The notes below the pieces were generated by a model. The model was not told the DNA's origin. It searched no databases and saw only the letters and a program-made list of their open reading frames with translations. Source: Reclinomonas americana ATCC 50394 (Eukaryota; Jakobida; Jakobea; Jakobida). Taken from it: 44,249 bases of DNA. Each line of letters opens with the position of its first letter. Position 1 is the first letter of the stretch. Location of the stretch: the NCBI GenBank assembly GCA_048213135.1, contig PS015546.1, positions 6,740 to 50,988 on the forward strand, given 5' to 3'. The position numbers and the translations under genes were made by a program. Below are positions 25,377 to 35,365 of the stretch, piece after piece.

Positions 25377-26105
25377 TCACTGTCCATACTTCTCCGTCAC
25401 GGTGACAAGCTCGGGCGGGCCATTTCCCGGAGCTGAGAAATCCACGACCTGCCCACGTGGTCCATCGGCTCCTTCCGAGCCGAAGCAGTGTGGGTTCGGC
25501 ACTGCAATCGTTGCGATGGCGTGCTCTGCATCGCCCTGGTAGTTGGGGCTTACAAGAAACTGATCGCCGACCCCTCTCTCCAGCGCTTCCGAGGCAGTCA
25601 TTGTCGCCGGGAGAAATCGACCGTGGCTGTCTCGGTATCCTTGGCCTGCCATCTGTACCTGCACGATCAGCAAGGAGTTTGAGAGACGGATGCAACTCCT
25701 TAGGCGATGCAAAGTGTCGCACCTTGTCTGTGCTCCGAAGTACGAGTGCGAGAACGAAGTGGAGATGGAGAGGTTCGTTGTTGATGTGTCGAATTCGACC
25801 GCACATGGGGCGTATTTGACGCGATGTTGACTTGACAGCATTTTCTGCTGACAGCTTCCCTTGCTGCTAACACTACCATGGAGTTCTCCGTGGGGCAGGC
25901 GATGCATTCGGGCAGAGCAGATTGTGCGCCTGCACATTGTTGTCAGCAGCGAACCTGACGATCTCCATGCCTCTCTGCCCGGGGGCCTCGTCAACCGCAC
26001 CATATCCAAGAGCTCGAGTTCACGCAAGAGGTACTCGTTAAAAACAGCGAACAGAAAGATGAGCGAGAAGAGAACTATGAGTTGTATGGTATACAGTAAC
26101 TCCAT
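25377..26105 (-). CDS. Hypothetical single-pass membrane protein
   Basis: Exons 26105-25955, 25844-25723 and 25658-25377 join in frame to 184 residues. The N-terminus (MELLYTIQLIVLF...) is a strong hydrophobic helix at about residues 4-24, likely a signal anchor. It is followed by a charged middle and a polar, Gly/Pro-rich tail ending TEKYGQ. The second and third exons meet through a clean gtgcga...gtgcag intron. The first intron (donor gttcgc) is less certain. The unspliced frame is also open across the whole interval, giving an alternative 242-residue product with a poor-looking middle. I do not recognise a family. The gene lies 124 bp upstream of PEX10 and 45 bp downstream of the ClC stop, all on the same strand. 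Confidence 0.45.
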   Translation of the reverse strand: MELLYTIQLIVLFSLIFLFAVFNEYLLRELELLDMVRLTRPPGREAWRSSGSLLTTMCRRTICSARMHRLPHGELHGSVSSKGSCQQKMLSSQHRVKYAPCAVEFDTSTTNLSISTSFSHSYFGAQTRCDTLHRLRSCIRLSNSLLIVQVQMAGQGYRDSHGRFLPATMTASEALERGVGDQFLVSPNYQGDAEHAIATIAVPNPHCFGSEGADGPRGQVVDFSAPGNGPPELVTVTEKYGQ

Positions 26106-26150
26106 CCACAGGTTTGTTTATGATTGATTCGCAGCTCTGCTGGTGTGGTA

Positions 26151-29100
26151 TCAATTAATAGTCGACTTGCGAGCGGCACCGCCAGTGGGGCTTGCGCCTG
26201 GCGATGCGGATCCCGAGCCGAATCGATTGGCGCTGGCGGTGGTGATGGCCGCTGTAGTGGCCGTCACTGCCACAGACACAGAAGTACGTGAGTGTGTGAA
26301 ACAGTTTCCCTGTGAACGAAGACGCCGCAAACATACTTTGTCGCATTGGGAGTGGCTGGGTGTGCTCCAGCACCTCATCGATGACGACCTCCTGCAGATC
26401 CTTGCGCGTGATAATGCCCACCAGTCGATTAGATTCGTCGACTGCGTGTACGCGCACTGCGTGTGAGAACGATGGTTCCGCAGCATGAGACGGATAGGGA
26501 GACACACGTACCCACGGGCAAGTGACGCAAGCCGACGGCACGGAACAGGCGGAATGACTTGTGTGCTACATCGCGATTCTCAGCAAGAGGAGGAGATTGT
26601 GTTGAGGAAGAGAGTAACGCACCGGAAGTGAGCTCATTGACGACTAGCGGATGTGGGTTGTAGTACAGCGTAATGTCGATCCACAGATCGCGGTCCTCTG
26701 TGCATCACAGAACGTTGTTGAGCATCGTGCGCGAGACTTGACAAGAGACAGACACATACCGGGTTCGACTTGGATTCGCTCCAGCTTCGGTGGCCGCGGG
26801 TATGCGAGATAGGCAAACTGCTTCGCGGTCACGTAATTCGTGTGCACGTCTGGCGTGCTGCGCTCCGGCTGCACGACAACACAATAATCGTCAACAAGCA
26901 CAGCAACACGTAATATGAGAGAGAATGAAGGACGCAACATAGGAGATGAGCGAGTATGGCACATTCTGGAAGGCCTTCAAGTGGAGGATGAGCAGCAATT
27001 GCTGCCGAGGTGAAGAAGACGGAGAAGTAAAGCAGTGAGCAACACCACATCAGCCACGCTCGATTGTGCAGTCGTAATTCGTTCGCACCGAGCGCAGAAT
27101 CATGCCCTTGAAGATCTGACCCTGGCCACCCTCATGGTCCTCCACTGGCACCACCGGGAACCCATTGTGTGTGGTCGTTTTCAGCAGCTGGGTGTTCACG
27201 CCTCGGTGAGCCAACGTGAACAAGCAGCAATGACTCCACAAGCACAATGACGCACATCGTATATCACGCCGACACGCTCCACTAGTCTCAGGGTCCTGAC
27301 TGGCGTCGACATGATGTCACTGTAGGAGGCGGAGAAAATGAGAAGAAGTGTGCGAGCAGCACACTCGGACGGCCACGCACCGAGCGGTGAGTTTTCTCAT
27401 CTGATGCGACGGCTCAAACTCCAGCAGTGGCACATGCTTGAGATGAATGTGCAAATCGTAGATGCCGCAGGTGAACAGGTCACCGACGAGCTTCGAGACC
27501 ATGATGGTGAGCATGATAACAAGGCCGAAGGAGATGTCTGTGCGCTGCAAGTGTCAGGCCATACGTCATCACACACACCGAGCTGCACTCCACACTCCGC
27601 ACCATTGGTGGCCTCCAGCAAAATGACAGTCAACGAGCTGCGTTTCGTGGTGTGTGAGCCACACGATGCGCGTACATGGCAGGAGCGCAGCAACGCAACA
27701 TTGTCATGCGAGCAATGCCGCCCAGCATGCCACTCGCGCCAAGCAGAGCGTACGTGCCCACATCAATGTCCAGACCAACAATGTTGCGCAAAAAATGACC
27801 ATACAGACGGCCAATAGAGGCTCCCGCCAGCAGGCTCGGCACAAATAGGCCCGACGGCACCGAGATGCCGTACGTCAGAATCGCCAGCAAATAGTAGTAC
27901 GGTATGAAAATGGCCAGACTCGACAGGGAGTACGCTGGAGGTTGTCAAAGTCAGCCAGCAACACAGCGTGAGAAGGGAAGAGTGGACGCACAGTCTTGGT
28001 AGTGGAACAGAGCCTTGATGGTGTCTTCTTGCCGATTGAACAGCAGCGTGGCACTGGTGCTAAACTGTTCTTTCGGACAGTAAAAGCTGCCATGGAACAG
28101 TCAGTTAGTGAGCAACAAAGGTAGGCACGCGCGCACACCCACCTCTTCAAGTAATCATTCTCCTGGGAGAAGATCCAGTCGGGCAGCAGTTTGTTGGTGG
28201 GTCGCGCCATGCAGTTTTGATCAAAGTACGGAATGATGAAGCCAAAAAGCGACGTAATCAGCGTGACAATGGCCACCTGTTGGTCCGCACAGAGTGTGAG
28301 AAAGAGCCAGGGAACTAACAAACAAACTTCTCACTCTCGCCCGCACACACACCTCGAGTACTCTCCGCCACGGGCGCGGGTGGACCCACTTTTGTCGCCA
28401 CAACGTGAGACGGCGATTCAAAAAGATGAAAAACGCTCCCAGCAGGCCGCCAACGACACCGAGGAACATGAACAGCGGCAACTCCCAGAACTGGTAGTGC
28501 GTGCTCTCAATGTAAATCACAGTCTGATTGCCGACCTGGTATTCCTTGGCCACGGTGAACTGGCCAAAGCTGAGCAGGCCTGCATCGCGAACGTGGATGA
28601 GAAGGCATCCACAATAAAAAAAAGCACAGAGCAGGCGAGCACGCACCAGGAGTGGACAACGAGCCCCACGAGCCATTATTGATGCCCGACAAGAAAATAT
28701 CCAGCACAAAAGTGGTGATGATGCAGCAAAAGTACGTGCGCCACGTGAGCTCCTGCTTCCAGAACGACGCCGCCTCCTCCAGTGCAAACAGTGTGCCACC
28801 CGTCGGTGCGCCAAAGGCCGCCGCCACACCTGAAACATCAATGTGTGTGAGCAGAGTTCAACAAACTTGCTGAATCAACGCCACCGCACCTGCGGCGGCA
28901 CCGGCCGACACAAAGTCGCGCTTGTCGTGATCGTTGTGGAACGAGTGCATCGGCAGGTTCCATCGCAGCGAGCGCGAGCCGAGCTGGCTAATGCCGGAGC
29001 CCACAATGGCGCCCGAGTGGATCATGGGACCCTCTTTGCCAATGGCCAGACCGCCACTGACCGAGAAGAGAATGCCCACGGCCTTGGAGATGAGTGCCTT

Positions 29101-30105
29101 CAGACGCACAACATGCGGTACGCGATTGCCGTTCAGGTAGCTCTTGATTTCGGGAATGCCCGAACCGCCAGCCACCATCTGCCACAGCGCCGTGAGAGGA
29201 TGCGAAAAGGGAGAAGGAGTGGTGTATGATGCGCACCTCGATCTTGACCACCAACATTGTGGCAATGAACGTCATCACCAGGTTGAAGCTGACAAAGACG
29301 AGCAGTGGCAGGATGAAGCCGCCATTGCTCTTGATCACTGCGTCAGAGAACATGAGCACGCGTACGGCAGGAGAGAAAAAGAGAGAACGAGAGCGCAGTC
29401 GCGCTCACCATCCACTGTCCACGAGTACTTGAGGCCTACAAGCGTGTGTGCGACACAAAGTCAGTCGAAGCGCGCAAGGGAGAGCGGAGAGCAGAGCGAT
29501 AGAGCGGACAGCGATGCAGCGGAACAATGCCAAACCTGTGAACAACTTGACAAAATAGTCGATAAACACGGCCACGAGCGCCGTAATCACGGCAATCCAG
29601 AACATGAGGAACCACCTCATAAAGTTCTCCCACGAGCGTTGCTGTTCTCTCAACGATATGAACTCTCAATCCCGACGACGACAACAACAACAAACAAACA
29701 ACAAACCCGATCGGTCTTGTCAAGCTGCTCCTTCATGTTGACATAGCACTCGTTGATATCATAGTCCAAGCTCATCGGGAGACGAAGGAGAGACTCTAAG
29801 CCTCATGCCACAACATGACGCACTCAATGCAACTCACCTCTCATACTTTTGCATGGACGCCAACACCTTGCGCACATTCTCACTGGGCGCTGGTCGCGGA
29901 GCAGTCAGCGGAGGCACTGCCTCACCATATCGATCACCAAGCTCGTTGTTGCCCTCGCGCAAGGCAACTGCAGGCGCATGCGCAGATCCACTCACAGAAC
30001 CACCGCGCGGTCTCACTGTGACACACGGTGTGAGCGCGCGCCTCTGTAGGCGTGTGTGAGAGAGAGAGAGAGAGACGCACCGAGCAGTGGTTGCCGCTCA
30101 TCCAT
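26151..30105 (-). CDS. ClC-6/ClC-7-type chloride/proton exchanger
   Basis: This multi-exon gene starts at ATG 30105 and stops at 26151-26153. ClC-6/7 proteins exchange two chloride ions for one proton in late endosomal and lysosomal membranes. Selectivity motifs are all present. GSGIPEIK (near 29150) has the serine associated with chloride preference. [10 protein letters not shown] (near 29030) carries the gating glutamate, [10 protein letters not shown] (near 28780) the proton glutamate, and GLFVPS (near 27850) the helix-N motif. YESLDYD and [13 protein letters not shown] are typical of this clade, and the GSWGS...LLSFGQF block looks nearer ClC-6 than ClC-7. Two C-terminal CBS domains follow (about 27320-27050 and 26510-26340; the latter with [13 protein letters not shown]). 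The N-terminus MDERQPLLV contains an acidic dileucine ERQPLL, a lysosomal sorting signal. Not every exon border was fixed, and the accessory Ostm1-like partner is not in view. Confidence 0.93.
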
Positions 30106-30149
30106 CGCGCGTGTGTCAGAGTGTCCTGTGACTTCTCTTTCTTTGACGA
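30106..30149. promoter_or_regulatory. Very short divergent promoter between the ClC gene and the 30150 gene
   Basis: Only 44 bp separate the two start codons, which point away from each other. Both 5' leaders must overlap or lie within this gap or within the opposite gene. I see no TATA-like element; the sequence is mixed GC-rich. Confidence 0.6.
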
Positions 30150-30771
30150 ATGGAGAACGAAGCAGTGCGCGTGTTCACCGAGGACGACCTGGTGATGCCT
30201 CCCAGTGTCAGCGTGCTCCCGCGTGCAGTGGTTCCAAGTGGAAGTGTGCCTTCGTGCGCGCGCGAGGCCGCCGAGGCCGCACTCTGCCTGGAGAGACACA
30301 AGACGGCCGCGCTGTGTCAGACCGTGGTCGGCACCTACGTGCGCTGCAAGCACACTCGAGTTACGTGCACACACATGAGCGTACACGAGGGGTGTGGCGC
30401 TGACTGTGGTGTGCAGGATCGAGAGGCAGCGCGGGCGGCACTGCGCGGCGAGTGCGCCCTCGTGCAGCGCATGGACGAGGCGCAGTATGAGAGCACGCGA
30501 GCGGGGTTGGCCGAGGCCGCGGAGCAGCTGGGCAGGAGAGCGCGTGCGGAACGGAGGGCGGCGATCATGTTGCAGGGACAGCAGGTGGCGGCGGAGCAGC
30601 AGAGTGCGCATTTCTTCCGCTGGTTCCAGCGGCGATTGGACGAGGAGTTTCTGCGGAAACGCGTGCAGAATGTTGCGTGTGCCTGTATACGATGCGTTAC
30701 CGCTGGGCTCATCCGTGTGCGCACAGGCGGAACGGTGTTGGAAGGAGCGCAAGGCAACTGAGGACAAGTAA
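30150..30771 (+). CDS. Small helical protein with evenly spaced cysteines (Cx9C pattern)
   Basis: Exons 30150-30338, 30417-30671 and 30727-30771 join in frame to 162 residues. The donors are gtgcgc and gttgcg, the latter the common donor here. The N-terminal half carries C36-x9-C46-x9-C56 and then C76, in Ala/Glu-rich helices. This recalls the Cx9C helical hairpins oxidised by Mia40 in the mitochondrial intermembrane space, but the spacing is not the standard paired Cx9C...Cx9C arrangement. The second half is a long Gln/Arg/Glu-rich helix, possibly coiled coil, with one more Cys near the end (ERCWKERK). There is no signal peptide or membrane helix. The family is unknown; an intermembrane-space assembly factor is only a guess. 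Confidence 0.65.
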
Positions 30772-30814
30772 AAGGGCGATTTGTAATAATCAAATGGCGT
30801 TTCTCGCTCGTCGG

Positions 30815-31737
30815 TCACACGGATGAGTAATAGGCGCCGGTGACCTCGGCAGGCCGGCTCTGTATGCAACACGATCAGCAACGGAAACCTGCAAACAAAA
30901 ACAAGAAACACGCAACATCGCCAGCAGCAGCTGCAGACGCGCTCGGCGGTCCATTCTTCGGCGCCGGTGCATGACTGTGCTGACTGTGCGTATCCGCATC
31001 GTCGCCAATCGCCGCAAAGCCGCGTCGCTCCGACGGCGATCCGTAGTCACCAAAGAGCATTGTGGCCACAAAGAGGTAGGCGAACCAGCCGAGCAGCGAA
31101 AAGAACATGCCGATAAAAGCGACGTAGGAATCGTTGCAGACGTTGACGGTGGCGCCGTCGCAGCCGCGCGTGCGGTCGCCCCACACCTTGATCAGACCGC
31201 CGATGAACAAAAAGTAGATGGCGAGCACGACTTGCGTGATGAAGGTCGACACGCCGTGGATTTGCAGGCGGCCGGTGAGGAACATCCACACGAGAAGGAA
31301 GGGCGCGGTCACCAGGAACAAGATCTCCGTCCAGAAGTCCTTGGAAAAGGGAAGAGAGGGTAAGGCAGAGCTGCGTGTGTGTGTGTGTGTGTGTGGAGGG
31401 GCGAGGGGGCTGCAGCGCAACTCGAGTGTTGGCAAACGTCTCTGCATTTGTGTTGTTCGCAAAGTGTTGAGCGACATGTCTCACGCGCGCACTCGCACTC
31501 TCTGTCTCTCACTTACGAACCTTGGTTCATGAAGGCGATGAAGGCCGAGATGAACATAATGTAGCCGATCTGCAGACGAGGCGTGAGCGAGGCAGTGACC
31601 GGAAAAACATGCATTAGTGGTGTGTGTGCGGAAATAACACATGCATGCATGTAAAGAGAGGGACGCACCACCATGATGCCGCAGAGGATCATCACAATGA
31701 GGTGGCGGTGGCGCTGCACTTGGTCGGTGAGAGACAT
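30815..31737 (-). CDS. Four-helix membrane protein, unknown function
   Basis: Exons 31737-31669, 31569-31521, a 20-nt microexon 31441-31422, 31339-30917 and 30859-30815 join in frame to 201 residues. Four hydrophobic segments are clear. The first (HLIVMILCGIMV then IGYIMFISAFIAF) is split by an intron. The others are EILFLVTAPFLLVWMFL, FITQVVLAIYFLFIGG and AFIGMFFSLLGWFAYLFV. The loop before the last helix has two cysteines (RTRGCDG, NVCNDS) that could pair on the lumenal or outer side. The tail is polar, His/Ser/Ala-rich, and ends TGAYYSSV. The general shape resembles MARVEL-type tetraspan proteins, but I cannot assign a family. The last junction is the least certain: using the earlier acceptor near 30889 would give a different, longer tail ending near 30790. 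Confidence 0.7.
31375..31394. repeat. GT microsatellite in an intron of the four-helix protein gene
   Basis: A (GT)n run lies in the 82-nt intron between the 20-nt microexon and the main exon, which uses the downstream acceptor CTTTTCCAAG. Confidence 0.8.
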
Positions 31738-31822
31738 TTGCGTGGAGCTCGATGAATGAAAGAACACTTGTCCTGCAAAACAATTGGGGTTTATTGTACA
31801 ACTTCTTCTCCTCCTTCCACGC

Positions 31823-32786
31823 TTACACAGCCTCCACAGCAGTGGCAGCATTCTGCGTTGTCGCCTGCTGCTGCTGTTGCTGCTGTTTGTTGTAATACGA
31901 GTTGTCCTGCGCCGTTGGTGTCGCTGCCGGTCGCGTGGGCAGCGCACGCAGGTCCTCCACGGCCATCTCGCCATTGGCCAGTCGCAGCACGAGATCCAAA
32001 GTCAGCATGCGGCGCACAATCTTCAGCGCAGACTTGTCCTGTATATCGAGTGAGCGACGTCGTGATGCTACTTTTGTTGTTACAGAGCCACGCAACAGTG
32101 AGCTTCTCCAATGGCGCCTCGCCCATGGTCGTCAGCAGCAACTCCGCCTGCTCCGCCGTCATGCTCGGTCGCTTGGCACTGAGCGCCGACATGAGCTTCC
32201 CGTCAAGCATCGCCTCCCACACGACCTCCAGCAACTGCGGCACCTGCTGCACCGTCAACATGCACTCCTCACTGCTCTCCGCCTCAAACGCCTTGTGCCA
32301 CGCCGTGGCGAACTCGAGCGAGCCCACAAACGAGTCGACCCACGCGCGCACTCGCATTGTCGCCGCATGCGACACACACTGCTTGTTGTTGTTGCTGTTG
32401 CTGGTGGTGACTGCTGAAGGCAATGGTGTGTGATACGTGGAGGCAGAGCTAGGCTCGCTGTCGTCGATGAACATCTCAATCACGGCCAAGTTGAGCGGCG
32501 GAAGAAGTACACCAACTTGGGACTTCTCCTCGGTTCCGACATTGTTGGTGTTGGCCGTGGTCGCCGACACCTCGTCGCTCGCTGAGCTCGGCATCCAGCT
32601 CACCTCATCGTCCTCCTCATTGGTGGTGGCGGCAGTGATCACTGCTCGCGCAGGCGAGGAGGGCGCAGAGAGCACTTGCTGGAAGAAGCCGGGCAGCTGC
32701 AGAGGCGCATCAGCCATGGGCACGAGACTCGCAAAGGGCTTGTCATTGTTGAAGTCTTGCGACTTGCTGCAGGCGCATCCACCCAT
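31823..32786 (-). CDS. Predicted N-myristoylated and palmitoylated protein, unknown function
   Basis: Two exons (32786-32097, 32038-31823; donor GTTGCG) join in phase 0 to 301 residues. The N-terminus MGGCACSKSQ has Gly2 with a small residue and Ser/Lys in the positions favoured by N-myristoyltransferase. Cys4 and Cys6 are likely palmitoylation sites, so the protein probably sits on the cytosolic face of the plasma or flagellar membrane. A long Ser/Thr/Asn-rich acidic linker follows. From about residue 150 there is a helical domain (VDSFVGSLEFATAW through LDLVLRLANG) that may be a protein-binding bundle. The tail has a Gln run (KQQQQQQQ). The family is not recognised. The start codons of this gene and the 32931 gene are divergent, 144 bp apart. 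Confidence 0.7.
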
Positions 32787-32930
32787 CTTTCTGCACGCGT
32801 GTGTGTGAGTGGGAAGCGCACTTGGGACGGAAGATGATCAAAATGAATCACCTTGTCTTTGCTCCGACGATAATGGAAGATCAAGAAAGCGGACAGGACC
32901 GCCACTCGCTCACTCACACTCGCTCACACG

Positions 32931-34799
32931 ATGCCCGACAGCTCATCGGTGGACCTGAGCGACTCGGAGCAGTTGCGTGAACACGTGCGACGCGTTCTCA
33001 AAGAGTGTGAATCATTCATTACGCACACACGTCGCGCGCGCACACGCACAGCTTCGTGCCCAATAAGCTGCTCATTCCTCCACCTGCGCCTCCACCACCG
33101 CCACCACCTGCGCGACTGCCACCTGGGCTCACACGCGCGGCCAACACAGCCGCGCTGCTGTCCATGTCACCGCCGTCGTTCCCGCCACCAGTGCTCATTC
33201 GCGAGCGATCATCGTACGCGCCTGCTCCTCCTCTGCCTCCACTGGTGGTTGTGTCAGACTCGACTGCGTGGTGGCAGCCGCCCAGTCGACCGGCGCCACA
33301 GCTGCCACCAGCCACGCGAGCAGCAGCAGCGGAGGAAGAAGAACAGGAGGAAGCACCATCGCCGCCTTCGCCTCCTCCTCCTGCGCCTGCTCGTGCGCAC
33401 CACCTCCACCAGTACAGTGCATCGGGGGAATCGATCATACAGGCAGTGCCGGCACCACAGCCGCACTCGTCGCGGCGATCGTCGTCGCGTGCGAGGAAGC
33501 GAAGGCGGCGACGAGAAGAGTGCGGGACGGCGTGTCGTGTGGTGCTGTTTGCGGGCGATGATGGCGAGGCGAGTGAGCGGGCGCTGGGTCGCCTCAACCG
33601 TCGCCAGCATGTGATTCGTGCGCCAATGATGCGTAGGCGACGCCTGATCCAGCTGCGCGCGGAGCATGAGGAGCGGGAGCGGCGAGTGGACAGTGAGGCC
33701 ACCACGCCTTCCACGGCAGCGGCGGCGGTCTTGACGGTGAGCGATGCGATGCTGGAGACGGATGAGACGACGCCGACGGCTGCAGCGGGTGCGGGTGTTG
33801 TGCTGGAGGTTCCGTCGTCGTCGTGGGTGGGCCTGTCGGCCACGGCGTCGTCGGCGGCGCTGACCGATAGTGAGACGGCGTCGATGGCCACGGCGGCTGC
33901 GCTCGCCGTGGCGCACAACCCCGCGCTGCAGCGGTGGCACTGGACGCTGTCGCCGGCGTTCACGCTGGCGCGTGGACTCGTGGTGCCGCCGCACAACACC
34001 GGTTCGTACCTGACGACCAACACCTCGTCGTCGATCACCATTACGGCTGGTGATGGGGCGCGTCTCGGCGGCGACACGGGCACCACCACCACCGAGGCCG
34101 ACGCGGCACCGCTGACGCTCGACACCTCCTCCAGCGACATGCTCGACGCGGAGGAGGAGGCTGGTGAGACCGGCAGCGCCGGCAGCGGTGGCGGCGGGTG
34201 GACGTACATTGAGAATCGCGCTGCGCTGTTTCTCGAGCAGCGATCCGAGGGGCAGCGAGACGATCGGTGGCTGCTCACCCTCAACGAGCAGTACAATACG
34301 TGGAGTGGTGAGGGGGAGGGGGGAGAAGGGGGGAGAAGGGGGGAGAAGGGGAGGCGAAGGGAGAAGGGGAAGGAAGGGGAAGGGGAAGGGGAAGGGGAAG
34401 AGAGGAAGGAGAAGAGGAAGGGGAGAGGAAGAGGGAAGCAGAAGGGGAAAGGAGGAAGGGGAAGAGGAGGGAAGAGAATGAGAGGTAGGCGAAAGGGGGC
34501 AGACGGAAGGGGGAAGAGAAGAAGAAGTGGGAAGGGTGAAGGGGGAACGAGGGGACCGCGCAGGGGCAAGATGGAGGGGTTTTATTATGTGCAATGCTGA
34601 CGGTGATGTGCGCAGGTTCACTGCGTGCGCGCGCTCGTGCTGCACGCACCAGTGTGGCGGCGTTGTGGCTGGCACCGGCGAGAACTGGTGCGTTCTGTTC
34701 ATTCTTAAGAGGGTATGACTGGTGTGGAGAGTGTTGACTGTCACGCAGCTGCGGCACCACCATGAGGAGACGAGGTGGAGAGAGTTGGTTTCCTCCTAG
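32931..34799 (+). CDS. Proline/alanine-rich protein, unknown function; C-terminus uncertain
   Basis: Exon 1 is 32931-33004 (MPDSSSVDLSDSEQLREHV...). A 47-nt intron joins it in frame to a long exon beginning 33052 (FVPNKLLIPP). This exon encodes polyproline runs, an acidic Glu run, a basic cluster (ARKRRRRREE) that could be a nuclear signal, and low-complexity Ser/Thr/Ala sequence. Its end is more ordered (WTYIENRAALFLEQRS, RWLLTLNEQYNTW). At 34307 a GT donor opens a 308-nt purine-only tract ending at acceptor 34615. Downstream, two exons with good coding character (34616-34689 ending HRREL; 34748-34799 ending WRELVSS) splice together in phase 0, but their frame does not match the phase at 34307. 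A junction or an indel is therefore unresolved. No known family is recognised; much of the protein is probably disordered. Confidence 0.55.
34308..34615. repeat. Polypurine (GGGGAA/GGGGAGA) tract, probable intron
   Basis: Almost 250 bp on the plus strand are made only of A and G, as short GGGGAA, GGGAGAAG and GGAAGG units with mirror symmetry. It is bounded by a plausible donor (gtgagg) and acceptor (gtgcgcag). A purine-only tract has no T and hence no stop codons, so the open frame through it to 34600 is not evidence of coding. Confidence 0.7.
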
Positions 34800-35365
34800 T
34801 GATGGCAGAACAAGTCATGTGACCTGCTCACTGGATGTGGTGAGTGTGGGAGGGATGATGGTTGGTTTTTCGATCTCCTTCTCAAGCGTGCTGCTGTGTG
34901 GCAGAGAGAAGGAGGCGCTGAGCGGGCGAAGCGCCCGCACGAGAAGCGCTCGGTCACAGAACGGCCGGGGTCCAGTGAGATATCGCTGGAACGCTCGATG
35001 TCGACAACCATCGTGTAGCATGAAGAGTACAAGTGGTGGCATGATACCCCAGTCGGTGTGTTGGAATCGCCGCGGATTATGAACAGCCCAAGTCCTTGCA
35101 GCTTTTTTGGACTCGCCGCGGTGTATGGGAGGGCAAGTGCTGCCCTGTCACAGAGATTGGTGAGGAGTAATACAGTTGTCACCGTAGCGCTGATGCACGA
35201 AGAGGTGTAGGGCGTTGCCGAGTCCTGGTAGCTGCGTTGGACTCACCGCGGTGCATGGGAGTACACATGCTGCTGTTCGCTGCAGGTTGTTGCCGAGTCC
35301 TTCCTCGGTTGTTTCAAGTTGACGGTGATTGCTGCCGCACCCTGTACACACCATCAACGCACCAT
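34800..35365. other. Intergenic gap with diverged direct repeats and a hairpin
   Basis: No coherent coding exon is seen. A 23-bp element (GGACTCGCCGCGGTGTATGGG...) at 35109-35131 recurs at 35239-35261 with two changes, exactly 130 bp apart; a shorter relative is at 35063-35078. GTTGCCGAGTCCT occurs at 35214-35226 and 35289-35301. A perfect 7-bp stem (GCGGGCG, loop AAG) lies at 34922-34938. This may be a decayed tandem repeat or a noncoding RNA locus. Confidence 0.5.

Noticed and set aside
25253-25387. PEX10 start at the upstream Met (25387)
   Set aside because: The added 45 residues have no family resemblance and would nearly touch the neighbouring gene; the Met at 25252 directly precedes the conserved block.
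33019-34744. Two long open frames (about 500 codons) antisense to the proline-rich gene
   Set aside because: They are shadows of a GC-rich coding exon and of the purine-only tract. Their products are Ser/Pro/Leu or Arg-rich low complexity, and the sense frame has the consistent first exon.
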